A stretch of DNA of 64,000 nucleotides from Kalaharituber pfeilii (Eukaryota > Ascomycota > Pezizomycetes > Pezizales > Pezizaceae), in contig WHUZ01000004.1 in assembly GCA_015179045.1 (NCBI GenBank), forward strand, positions 1,674,001-1,738,000, in the 5' to 3' direction. The translations under genes were made by a program, and so were the position numbers. Numbering within the stretch: the first letter of the stretch is position 1; every line of letters starts with the position of its first letter. Shown here piece by piece: positions 11,203 through 22,440 of the stretch. Under the pieces are notes generated by a model. It made no database searches, was not told the DNA's origin, and worked only from the letters and a program-made list of their open reading frames with translations.

Positions 11203-11301
11203 TGCCCGGGGGCCCATGTCGGTGTCCAAACCTATTCAGGTCCGTTGCTGTCGCAACAGGATTTTTGAATTCCTTCCTACAGGGGTCCAAAATCCCTCTA
11301 T

Positions 11302-11787
11302 TTATCTGAGCCGCGGGGTGTCGAAGTTCGGGCCCTAAAGCGGCAACTGGAAAAAAAATGTGCGCAAAATGGGAGAGGATCTGCTTGTGCTGTATCAATT
11401 TCGCATTCCTCGAACTTCAAAATCGAAGCGGCTATAAAGAGAGTTGCTGTGTATATGGCTAGAGCTGTACATTCAGTGAACGTTCCACAGGGGAATGCAG
11501 AGGCCAATTGGAAGAAGTTGTGCACGAACATGAACCGAATACGGAGTAGTGGAGTACTGACCTAGTTCTTAACTGCACGTGACATTAGACCAGTTGCTTT
11601 GCTCCGCATGTGCACATCCAGCCCTGGTGGCTCTCAGCGAAGCTGCATGGGGGCTGGGTGCAGTTGTCGATAAGGTGCCCCGCGCAGCAGGAGTTACACT
11701 TACTTACTGACCTTATAGCTTTTTCGTGCCACAAATTCCGAGTTGGTATTGAGTTACAATTACAGTGCTCCGCCAGACGCTATAGTG
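11302..11787 (+). promoter_or_regulatory. Conserved leader / putative promoter of NLR gene A
   Basis: Sequence upstream of the A start is conserved before gene B (36470-36897) and recognisably related before P1 (31700-32980) and C (50724-51400). A TATAAAG box lies at 11433-11439; the B counterpart reads TATGAAG. No transcription start can be fixed. Small open frames in it, including a reverse-strand one at 11298-11531, are not supported as genes. Confidence 0.4.
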
Positions 11788-14700
11788 ATGGGTAGGATCA
11801 AGAATAAAGTCAAGGGCATTTTCAGTGGTCGTTCGAAGACCCCCGAGCCCCAGCGGTCACCTGCGCTCACAGCTTCTGCTGTGGGACCGAGCTCGAGCTC
11901 CCTGAAGGCCCCATCCACTAGCAGCCTTCCCCAAACAACTGTGTAAGTCGCGCTGGAATCTTTATATTCTTGATCTTGAATTCAGTTCGCGCAATACCGC
12001 CTACTAATCACTAACGGTCATGCAGTACGAGACCGCCCGGTATCACTGCCCCTCTCATTGCTGACACCTGTATCGGACCACACGGATATTCCACCAACTC
12101 TCATTCCACCTCGCAGCATTTTGGACCAAGGATTAGTTTCACAAAAGTGGATACTGGTAACACGGACAATACAATCTCGCAAACACCCAATATTCCCACA
12201 AGCTCGTGGAACAACTTGGTTGTCCCACCTATTGCACCTCTAAATCCTTTGGCTGGCGATGAAATTTTCCGAGAACAACTCTCTAAATGCCAGAGCAAGC
12301 TTACTGAAGCACAGAAAGAAGCATTTATGAATGGTGCATCACCGAACGGCATATTGGACATCATAGCGGAGCTTAATTACCAGCACAGTGAGAGCAGTAT
12401 CACTCGGAAATATGCAACAAAGGTCAAGGGGTTTTTACAGGTTGCTGACAACTATTTGAATACCTTGGGGATAATCATTCAGCACAGCCCTGAATTTTCC
12501 TCTCTCATTGTTGGGGGACTACGCTTCTTTATTAATGTGAGTTTACATTATAAGGACTGGTTCCCTGCTCTTACCTTCTATTGTGATTCTGAACATTCCT
12601 GCAGATTGGGAAACGATATACAGATTTCTTTGATAAACTAGAGGAGGCAATGGAAAAATGGATGCATTATCTGGACTATCTCTCCAAATTTGCAGAGCTA
12701 TATTCCCACTATGACGAAGTGAAGCAGGTAAGCTAAACTATTGCTCATGTTTGTGCTACTGCACCTGTACTTATCAGAGGTTCATAGGGCTTGTGTGTTG
12801 CTTATGGTGACTTGATTGAGTTTTTCAAGTGTCTTTATGGGGTTTTCATGGGGGAGAAAGGTGCACTGAACAGTATGTCCGTAATTTACTTGAAACTTTG
12901 CATTTCAGTTCTGATTGCCAACTATACATACTTACTCTATTCAGGCAAAACTTCGGGTACCTTAGTTGCTCGTCAATTGATACAGCCACTGGAAACCAAT
13001 ATTGCAGCAATCATGATGAATCTCAATGAACATATTGTATTCATCGAGAAAATAGCCGGCGTTTTAGAAGCGAAACGGAGGTTCCTCAAAGAAAAACAAG
13101 AAGCCGAAGAGAAGGAACTTAAAGAGAAAAAGGAAGCAGCGGAGAAAGAATCTCACCAGCGAAGAGAGATTCTCGCATGGCTGTCGAAATTAGAACCAGA
13201 GGAAGACCTTGAACGGATATATGCCAAAAGGCATGATGGCACAGGGGTGTGGTTTTTGAATTCACCGGAGGTTAATGAGTGGTTTCAGGAGGATAAGAAG
13301 TCATTGCTTTGGTGCTATGGAACTGGTAAGAAGCATTATTAACTCAATTGGTATTCATATGCTGACAAATGCACTTATAGCTGGTGTTGGAAAATCTGTG
13401 CTGGCGTAAGTATATTATTCCTTACTTCCGAAGCTAAAATGGACATCTCCAGACTAACTATAGTAACTATGAAAGTTCCACTCTCCTGAAGGATATTATC
13501 TCAAAGCATCAAGACAACCCTAGTAGAGGCATATGCTTCTTCTTCTTCAATTTTCAAGCTGCAGATACTCAGAAGCCGATTCAACTTTTCTCTGTGTTAC
13601 TCAAACAGCTCTGTCGCTTTCAGAAAGCAATCCCCCAAGGACTTCAGGCATTGTTCACTAAATGTCACTCCAATGACAAGCCTCCTACTTTGCGTGAACT
13701 GCAGCATCAATTTGAGGCTGTTACTTCTTTGTTTGAGGAAGTGTTTCTAGTCATTGATGCATTTGATGAGTGCAGCAAAGATGATAGAAAGGAGATTCTT
13801 AATGGCCTAACAAGTCTCTTTCAGCATTGTTCTGCAAAACTCAAGCTTTGTGTAACAAGCCGCCCAGAGAAAGATATAAAGCATGCCTTTACGTCCTCAG
13901 GATTTGATACAATCAAGATAGAAGCCAAGAAGGTGGATCAAGATATTTCCTGCTTTGTACAATACCAGTTGCAATTTCGTACGCATGATCATTGCACACT
14001 TAACGAAGAAATCTGCAAGGAAATTGAACATGCATTAGTATCAAAAGCAAATGGCATGTAAGTTGAATACATCTATCTGCTGAATTAGATATTTCTTGCT
14101 AAAACTATTACAACCAGGTTCCTATGGGCAAAATGCCAAGTGGATGAAATATTCGAACAGCCTTCTATAGCCGATATCCGGATTGCTCTACAATGTCTAC
14201 CATCAGACATCGATGCAACATACAGACGTATGATAAGCAAAATTCTCAAGCAGACACCAGCAATGAGGGCCCTTGCTGAATGGGCCTTGACATGGGTGAT
14301 TACAGCACAAAGACCCCTCAGTCCCGAGGAGCTCGCACAGGCAGTTGCCACTAACCCAGACAAATCTGTCTCCCTTGATGAAGTCAAGACAAAATACTTG
14401 CCTCAGACAGTGGTCGATTCCTGCCATGGCCTTATTGCAGTTGAGCAAAACATAGTGAGGCCAATCCATTACACTGTGCAGGAATTTCTTGTAAGGGAAT
14501 GGCCATGGGATGGAGGGTGGGACTGGATAAATGCACATACACGAATAGCACAGTCCTGTCTTTGGTATTTGGACCTTTTCAGTACTAATACCTATATGGT
14601 AAATGCATACGACCATTCCAGATCTCTCAAATACTCTGGAGAGTTGTTCAACTATATTGCTATTTCATGGCCACATCATGTCAAGTCAATTTCGGTAACG

Positions 14701-17067
14701 ATATCTTCTACGTTAAGAGAGCTACTACAGAACCTTTTTTCTGCGAATTTTAGGACGTCCTTCTTCCGATCCATCTTGCAAGAGTGGTACCTCGAAAACC
14801 ACAATGTCAAATCATACCCTTCCATTTCAGCTGTCTGGTACTGTGCGGTTGTTGGCCTGCTTCCTGTTTACAAACAACTTTTTTCTTATGACCTCAGTCA
14901 AGAAGTTCTCCGCAGATCTGTGAGTCTTGCTGATGCAGCAAGGACAGGATCAATTGAGATAGTGAAAGATCTACTAGATCTTGTTGGTGATGTTAATATT
15001 CCTGATAACAGTAACTGTTATGCACTCCATGGGGCAATTAGGAGTAATAAGCCGGAAATGGTGAAATATTTGTTGGCCCAAGATGCAAGAATAGATACTG
15101 TCTCTCACAACACAACCCCAATTGCGCAAGCTGCTATAGAGGGGTCAATAGAAATTGCTCAATTGTTGATCCAGAGCGGGGCCGATCTTACTGTCCCAGA
15201 ACCTGCTGGCAACAATTATCGATATCAAGATAGCCCTTTACATGTTGCCGCTGCATATGGCCAAGAGGCTATGGTAAAGTTCTTACTAGATCAAGGGCTT
15301 GACGTCAATATGCAGCATTGGTATTATGGCACTGTTCTACAGGCAGCAGCGCATGGTGGATATGAGACCATTGTGAAGCTCCTATTAGAGCATGATGCTG
15401 AAGTAAATGCACAGGGAGGGGAATTTGGGTTCGCTCTTCAAGCAGCAGCTTTAAGTGAAAGTAGGGCTGTTGTGAAATGCCTGTTGGATGCCGGAGCAAA
15501 TGTCAACATTGTCGGTGGAGAATATGGCACTGCCTTGCAAGCTGCTGCTGCCAATCGCCATGGGATAGATGAATCTGTAATCAAATTGCTGCTGGATGCC
15601 GGAGCGGAAGTCAACATTGTCAGTAGAGAATATGGCACTGCCTTGCAAGCTGCTGCTGCCAATCGCCATGGGATAGACGAATCTGTAATCAAATTGCTGC
15701 TGGATGCCGGAGCGGAAGTCAACATTGCCGGTGGACATTATTGCACTGCTTTGCAAGCTGCTGCTGCCAATTACAATGGGATAAACGAATCTGTAATCAA
15801 ATTGCTCTTGGATGCTGGAGCGGAAATCAATACTGTCGGTGGAATATATGGCACTGCCTTGCACGCTGCTGCTGCCAGTCGCCATGGGAAAAACGAATCT
15901 GTAATCAAATTGCTCTTGGATGCTGGAGCGGAAGTCAACATTGTCGGTGGAGAATATGGTACTGCCTTGCAAGCTGCTGCTGCCAATTATTATGGTATAA
16001 ACGAATCTGTAATCAAATTGCTCCTGGATGCCGGAACGGAAGTCAACATTGTCGGTGGACAATATGGCACTGCCTTGCAAGCTGCTGCTGCCAATCGCCA
16101 TGAGATAGACGAATCTGTAATCAAATTGCTGCTGGATGCCGGAGCGGAAGTCAACATTGTCGGTGGACAATATGGTACTGCCTTGCAAGCTGCTGCTGCC
16201 AATCGCCATGGGATAGACGAATCTGTAATCAAATTGCTGCTGGATGCCGGAGCGGAAGTCAACATTGTCGGTGGACATTATGGCACTGCCTTGCACGCTG
16301 CTGCTGCCAATTGCCATGGGATAGACGAATCTGTAATCAAATTGCTGCTGGATTCCGGAGCGGAAGTCAACATTGTCGGTGGAGAATATGGCACTGCCTT
16401 GCACGCTGCTGCTGCCAATCCGCGTGGGATAAACGAATCTGTAATCAAATTGCTGCTGGATTCCGGAGCGGAAGTCAACATTGTCGGTGGACATTATGGC
16501 ACTGCCTTGCAAGCTGCTGCTGCCAATTACCATCCGGAAAACGAATCTGTAATCAAATTGCTGCTGGATGCCGGAGCGGAAGTCAACATTGTCGGTGGAC
16601 AATATGGCACTGCCTTGCAAGCTGCTGCTGCCAGTCGCCATGGGAAAAACGAATCTGTAATCAAATTGCTGCTGGATGCCGGAGCGGAAGTCAACCTTAT
16701 CTGTGGATGTTATGGGACTACCCTACACAGAGCGGCGATGGAGGCCTCATTGCAAGTTTTCACAATGCTTCTAGATGCAGGCACCGCAGATGTACATACG
16801 ACAGCGGGACAGGATGGGACTATTTTACAAGCTACTGCACGTTCCGGCAGGCTGGACATGGTCGAAACAATGAAGATATTGCTTGAAAGGGGAGCCGAAG
16901 TGAATGCGAGGGGGGGAGAATATGGCACTGCGCTCAATGCGGCTGAGCAGCTTTATGCGAGGGGGGCGGAAGATGTTTATCTGGACTCTCGGAACTTGGC
17001 TGCTATCAAGGAAGCAATAGAGTTTTTGAAGAATCATGGGGCAGAGGCAGGCGCATGGAGGGTTTGA
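11788..17067 (+). CDS. NLR gene A: helical N-terminal domain, NACHT ATPase, long ankyrin array
   Basis: Predicted intracellular STAND/NLR receptor of 1607 residues. My gene model has eight exons: 11788-11942, 12026-12536, 12605-12727, 12788-12872, 12945-13325, 13381-13405, 13464-14057 and 14118-17067. All introns are GT-AG and the phases join in frame. The start MGRIKNKVKG is the first ATG consistent with the B copy. Residues 100-290 form a helical domain common before NACHT in fungal NLRs. Walker A is GTAGVGKS (417-424), split by introns with most of it on a 25-nt exon. Walker B is VFLVIDAFDEC (520-530), and the sensor-like TSRPE is near 558. The HYTVQEFL motif near 743 closes the NACHT-associated region. 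Ankyrin repeats run from about 893 to the end, including eleven near-identical 36-residue repeats (about 1089-1482). ATP-driven oligomerisation after ligand binding is the family expectation. Function in non-self recognition is inference. Confidence 0.85.
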
Positions 17068-17959
17068 AACCTCAAGTGACTACATGCATGGTTGGGGCGA
17101 GACTCGGTTGGGGCCAGGCGGCTGCATATATAGTCGACATGACAAGGTCCGTCTGCAAGTCTGTCTGGATGTTGGATCGTACGCTTTCTTAACATTTACT
17201 TTCTAATCTTACAAACTTGTACTGCAACAATTTCCCTAGTAAGCCAAAGCCACTGTTGTATAAACTATTCAATTCCTCTCTCTCTGTAACCTCCTCTATC
17301 TACATTTGTGATCATGAATGTACAGTCCTTACAATCCTGCTGTCTCAAGTACACGATTCTGGCGGTGATTGCGACCAGCGAATCAGATGTGCAAGTGCCT
17401 AGCGTAAGAGACAGGTCACCTAGTCTCTCGAGTCGAGCTAGAGAGTCGGATGTCGAGACTACAGATCACCACTCGTGAATAGTTGTAAGACTAAGTGGCT
17501 GGCATGTGTAGGATTGAGTGTGCATAGGCACGGGCCGAGTGGATATGCGATGTAGTTGCCTGCTGCTACGGGAATGTGCAGCATTGACCTTGCATAGCTG
17601 GAGCTCTTTGTACTCACATAGATCCTGCAGGCCATTGGTTAGACAGGTAGTAGGGCCGGTCACTGAAATGTACGATTCCCTCTGTCCAGGATGAGACACT
17701 GTGGCCATGATGGCACAATTGCAGGTAGATCATTCTCTATGGCCTGGGAAGCCACAGCTTGATATACAGTAAACTAGCCTTGGAAGCCTGAAGGAAGCCT
17801 CAAATCTTCTGGGCAGCAGGGTCGATCCCAGCAGTTTCAATGCTTAAAGCCTCGGAATTGCTACTCACCGCCATGCTACAGAACCCTATTCATGGAATGT
17901 CGAAACTGTGTTTCGAGTCCTGTGGGGTGCCTAAGGGGTCCAAACTTCTGGGCACAGGC

Positions 17960-19311
17960 AAGGGCATAGATTGTAACTTGGTGAATGTAGTTTATAAGTA
18001 GCTGGTCTTGAAGGGAGCGGACGCTGTTAAGATGCAAAGGCGGAATTCCATATAGCAGCTCTGAAAGGGGTAGATGAGACCGTTTCAGTCTTGAGAGTTA
18101 GGCATGAGGCCAAGAAGACTCAGGTAGAGGGGAGACTCTGCTGTAGCGTTTACAAATGAGACTCGGCAGCAGCAGAAAACTTAGGTAGCTGCATAAGTCA
18201 ATGGTCAGGTCAGCAGGGTTGTGGGGACGGCGCAGTGGGTCGGTGATCAGAAGATTGAACGGGAGTGGAGGAAATTTTAATTATTTAATATCGAGTAGCA
18301 AGCCAGATAACAGAGCATACCATGGTAGTACAGAATTAATAGAATCAATAGCAGGACTTGAGAACCTGAGAACATGTATAGACATCCTGCGGACAATAAC
18401 AGAGGTCGATTGGATTCTAACCATTCGCAGCTGGAGCTGGAGCTGGGATTGTTGACTGCCGGACCTACAGATTGTGGGGCAGCGAGGCGCCAGGGGCATT
18501 GCGGCAGGTGGGGCTAGATGAGCTGGAGAGTGAGGGGCAGGATTATTTACTGTGACGGAAGCCGATCAAGGGTTAGAGCAGGAAGGGGATACGCCATCAA
18601 CTACCCAGAGACAGGTGGTAACAAGCTCTGAGCGAGTTCGTGACAGACAATGACACAGAGAGTGTAGCAGCGACAAGAGCAATTGAGAGCCTAGGTAGCA
18701 AGGTAGTGTCCCTATAATTGCAATAGATAATCAGCTGTGTGAAAATCTCATTCGCGACCTGGTGGATGAAGAGTTCTGCGTAACATCTACGGCAGCAGAG
18801 CGACTGAGGAGCGCAATGAGAAACACTGAAGCGGAGTTGGGGACAATGTGAGTAAAGGGACACTGGAGAATTGAGGAGTGAGAGGGCAGATGTGGCAGCT
18901 AAGATTGGGGCAAGCTTCCCAATACCAGGAGGGGGTTTGGAACTGAAGAGAGATTCGCTAACGAGTGAAGGAAGACCGGAGGAAGAGCAGACATCTGGTG
19001 GCGAGATTCAAAGCAGTGGAGACGCTGGGCGGCAAAGGAGGCTGAGGAGGTCTCACATATCGATATAGCAGCTAACATCAAGGTAGGGACCATGTAGAAG
19101 CTGGCTCAAGAAGACTAGGAAGGTGGGGGGAAGCAACTGCAGGCTATGCGAGGAAGCTGAGGAAAAAGCAGCGCACTGGATGGAGGAGTACCGGATGAAG
19201 GTGTCCGAGGCCCCGACATGGGAGGAGTTGGACAGGTGGCCGACGCCGAAGGAGGGAGAGGCGGATAGACCCAAGGAGTTTGTGGAGGTGGTGGCAGAGG
19301 CGTTAAGCTGA
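17960..19311 (+). mobile_element. Dead LINE RNase H remnant, copy 1
   Basis: Several frames carry pieces of an RNase H domain: YCDGSRS near 18552, RSAMRNTE near 18810, a GHWRIEE.ERADVAAKIGAS block near 18855-18920, and a terminal CRLCEEAEEKAAHW zinc-knuckle-like segment near 19138-19180. Many stops and frame changes separate them. Upstream sequence to about 17960 is probably eroded RT-distal sequence. The duplicate is at 43045-44391. The family differs from the LINE at 1-2223. From 17480 to 17960 I see no recognisable gene. Confidence 0.7.
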
Positions 19312-20300
19312 GGAGAGATAGTGTTCTTCACGCACGTCCGTCTTGCCCCGTCATAGTCCAAAGAGGTTGCATACGGGTAATGACCCCCCCCCCCCGCCGC
19401 ACTCCCCCAAAGAAGTAAAGTATTGTGCTGGAAGGTGTTGACTTGATTAACAAGCACAGCATAGGTGGTTGCTTCCTTGAGAATTGTCTCATGAGACTAC
19501 TGAGTATAAGCGAAGTAGAGTGCACTGCAGGTTTAATATATTATGGCTACGGAAGACAAGGTGTTATGCTGGGTACGAGAAAAGGTGTTATGGGAATTCA
19601 ACTATTTATTAAAGGGCGAGGGATTAGTCATATTTTAATTATATATATTACTGCATGTATGTAAATGGGAGGACTGGAGAGGAAGGGGGCGTAGCCTCAA
19701 GGACCGGAGTGGTGCGATAGTTGACGAGGTGACAAAGTGGAGGGAAGCGTTCCCTGCAGAAAAAGACCTCTGTGAAGCAAAAGGAAAGAGGGATAGCAGC
19801 GCACCGCTATTCTCCTATCTCTGCTTCGTCACGTTCGTCCCTCACCTATCGATAGCCTCGTAGTTGAGCCTTCTCCCTCCTTACGCCGTGCATATGGGGA
19901 TCCTCAATCCAATAGCTAGCTATAAAACGAATACGGACGATGGAGGTTTGAATTGTGAGCAATGTACCAGTAAATAATAACCAGCCGATCACACTCTAGA
20001 GCCTCTATACCAGTGGATAAAAATACCAAAGCCACAGAAACAGCCTCTATACAGTGGAGAGGAATAAAGGAGACTCGTGTTATGCAACCGGGGGAAAAAG
20101 CCATTAAGTTTCACACGCTCGGTCGTGAGCCTCGGGAAGAACAAATGAAATTTGCAGACACTGAGTCTAGAGGAACGCAATCCCGAAGCCAGTTAGAACC
20201 TCGGGGTCGGATATTTACCCTAGGACTAAGACTTCTTCCGAGTTCGCCTGCAAAATTCGCAGTGTCAAAGCTACGTACCCTACGAATATCGCCATCAGCC
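19312..20300. other. No gene seen; 12-C homopolymer at 19384-19395
   Basis: Short open frames (for example 19425-19664 and 20013-20405) are preserved in the duplicate only as far as the DNA itself is, and the second is disrupted there. No domain is recognised. The C-run shrinks to five C in the duplicate near 44457-44461. Confidence 0.6.
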
Positions 20301-20673
20301 GGTATGGAAATATGTTTTTTCTTTTCAACTTACAGTACTGCGCCAATCAACAACACCATCCAGCGGTCAGTCCTCTTGATTTCATCTTTAACATCCCTAA
20401 ATTAACATCCCCAAATCAAATATCGACCTTCTCAGCCAGATGGTCGATTTTCAATTGCTACACCTCGTGCTACTTAAACCCAATCTGAATAGGAAGCGGG
20501 GAGGTTGCTTTTCTACCTGCGTAAGCTTGATAACTTGTCCTGCAACCCAGTCGTCACTGGGAAGATTGGGCCAGTATCACCAGTCTCAGAATCTTCAGCA
20601 CCTTTGTATTTAAGCTAGCTCACCTAGTTAGTAGTATACATTACCAGTAATCCGTGCTAAAACATTGGTATCA
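20300..20673 (+). repeat. Possible LTR remnant with an initiator-tRNA-like primer binding site
   Basis: A segment ending ...AAACAT is followed by TGGTATCA at 20666-20673, which resembles the primer binding site complementary to initiator tRNA-Met next to an LTR. The duplicate at 45755-45762 reads TGGTGTCA. A second LTR-like stretch with TATAAAAG is at about 21072. No polyprotein is present and ends or target duplications could not be fixed, so this is tentative. Confidence 0.3.
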
Positions 20674-21540
20674 TTTGTCAATCAGCCAGTCTTTATTCAG
20701 AGCACCGACTGAGGGGATCTCTGATTTGAATTGTTTGTCTCCATCTGTTGGGTCGTAAGGTTGAAAAACTCCGTTTGTGCTGGCTGGTGCACTCGGAGGG
20801 AGCAACATTGGCAGCTAGGGGTTTGGCATGGTATGGGAAATAGTTGATGGGCGAGCAGTCTAAGAGTATAAACGGGACTGTCTTTATTCTTACACACAGT
20901 GTGAGTATGGATTATTTGAGGTTTTGTCAGAAATGATTGCTTCTCTGGAAACCTTGTTTTTTTTACATGTAGATATAGCCATTAACTTAAAGCCCCTCCT
21001 GCGTCAGACTATAGTCCCTCCGATTTGTAGACTTTCAGACGCTAGACAGCTGTATCGACGGGGTTTTGTTTATAAAAGAGGGTCTTTGTGCGCATAATTC
21101 GTCATCCACAGTTGTTCACTGTTCTTCTATTATTCGCTTTTACTAGTCGCATTATTGTTCTCTCTACATAATTTACTTTCCCCTACTGTTCTGTGTTGAG
21201 CTGCTATAAAAACTACGTGTCCTTGGTACTTCCTTAGGTAACCAGGTACTTCCCCACTTTCCACCCGCTTTGTGTTTCCCTTCTGTTACCTCCGGAATGT
21301 CAATATGTAGGACAAAGACGGTGCAACGCCACTCTTGATTGCAACTGCTCGACGCCATGATGCCATGATGCCATGATGCCACAGTCCGCTTGCTGTTGCA
21401 ACGAGCGGATGTAGATGTAATCACCCGTTATCTAGAACCCCCCCAAAAAACATATGAAATCACGTCACCCATGGCTCGACCAAGAAAGAATGATATGGCA
21501 AAAATTCAGAACGTGGATCAAAAACAAAGAAATATAAATT
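20674..21540. other. Repeat-derived spacer, no gene seen
   Basis: Duplicated at 45763-46580. It contains the TATAAAAG box near 21072 and a small ATGATGCC tandem near 21356-21380 (more units than in the duplicate). Open frames are short and featureless. Confidence 0.5.
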
Positions 21541-22440
21541 CTAGCCTTATTAGCAGTAGCAAAAACTCATTTCCACACCGAACCCCATGGACCCGCAATC
21601 CTCATATACCCACGAGTTGTTTGCTTGTTTTCTGAAAGGAACAGTACCTCTTGCTTTGGAGCTTGCTGCCCAACTCAGCAAGGCTTCCTCTGCGACCATA
21701 TTATAGCCTGGTCCGTCTGGAACCCCCATGTACCCACAGCCCCAGTATATCCACAAATTAATTATAACTAATAAGATGCCATGGTATAAAATGCAAATAG
21801 CAAAGAGATGAAATCAATTAAAAAGGCAAATGGGAGTATTCGCCTACTAAGCAGAAAAGTGCGGTGGCAGGGAGGTTGGGGAGAGGCTATTACTGAGGGG
21901 CTGTTTGAGCGGCTGCTGGAAGATGGTGGAGATGCGGGCGGAGGACTTTGGAGAGACTGTTGGAGAGGCCGCTGAAACGGTTGCGGGGAGGCTGCTGGCG
22001 GAGGACGGTGGAGTGGGGCGGAGTGGTAAGATGGGGATACTGAGGAGCTGCTGGTAGGGCGGTCGGAATGGCTGCTGGAGTGGCTGCTGGCGGGGCTGCT
22101 GAGGGGGTTGCTGTTGCGGCTGCTGGAGGGTGGGTGTGAGAGGCTGCTGCTGTGGCTACTGGAGGGGATGCGATTGAGAGTGGAAGAGGGTGTGATTGAG
22201 AGATGGGAAGGAGGAGGATTCAAGAAGGTGTGGAGTTGTTAACTTTTCGAACTGAACTATACCTTGGTCGATGTGGAGTGCTATTGTCTCTCGTAATGGA
22301 GGCGCCATGGAGGTATAGGATTGGAGCTCGTAGTTCGAATCCCATATTGAGCTGGGGACGGAGGATTGTCCGACACCTTTCAATAGGATGGACTGTAATC
22401 CCCCGGGTCCAACAATGATCAATGCCTAGTTAGAACAGCG
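21540..22440 (-). repeat. Dispersed repeat family R, reverse orientation, copy 1
   Basis: This is the complement of the R family. The distal module (21640-21760) matches 26980-27440. The purine-rich GCTGCTGGAG tract covers 21860-22200. The head block with GATGGACTGTAATCC is near 22388-22402. It contains GTTCGAATCCC at 22333-22343, a match to the pol III B-box consensus, suggesting a tRNA-related segment. The reverse-strand serine-rich frame 21768-22223 comes from the tract. Confidence 0.6.

Larger units (their letters stand above)
9076..11298. mobile_element. Outermost TA-flanked inverted-repeat element (non-autonomous)
   Basis: The termini are inverted: GAGGGATTTTGGACCCCTGT at the left and its complement at the right, followed on both sides by AGGAAGGAATTCAAA (the left end carries an extra 12-bp CGTACCCCTGTA). 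TA dinucleotides at 9074-9075 and 11299-11300 flank it, as in Tc1/mariner-type insertions. The duplicate copy lacks the element: 36451-36470 runs GCAGACCCATTTTTCTGAGG straight through, an effective empty site. No transposase is recognisable; all open frames inside are short. Two further elements are nested within it. Confidence 0.85.

Noticed and set aside
15451..16641. Long antisense open frame (396 codons) opposite the ankyrin array of A, and 431 codons at 40447-41742 opposite B
   Set aside because: The repeat unit is a multiple of three, so one stop-free antisense unit extends through the whole array. The translation is just a repeated 36-residue word with no known fold.
20013..20405. 130-codon forward frame
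   Set aside because: Broken in the duplicate at about 45290-45362, no domain, and lies in a repeat-derived spacer.
21768..22223. Reverse-strand Ser-rich 151-codon frame and its duplicate at 46931-47266
   Set aside because: Lies in the CTCCAGCAG-type tract of repeat R and is disrupted differently in each copy.
22290..22345. tRNA gene around GTTCGAATCCC
   Set aside because: No acceptor, D or anticodon stems can be formed; the motif is part of a dispersed repeat.
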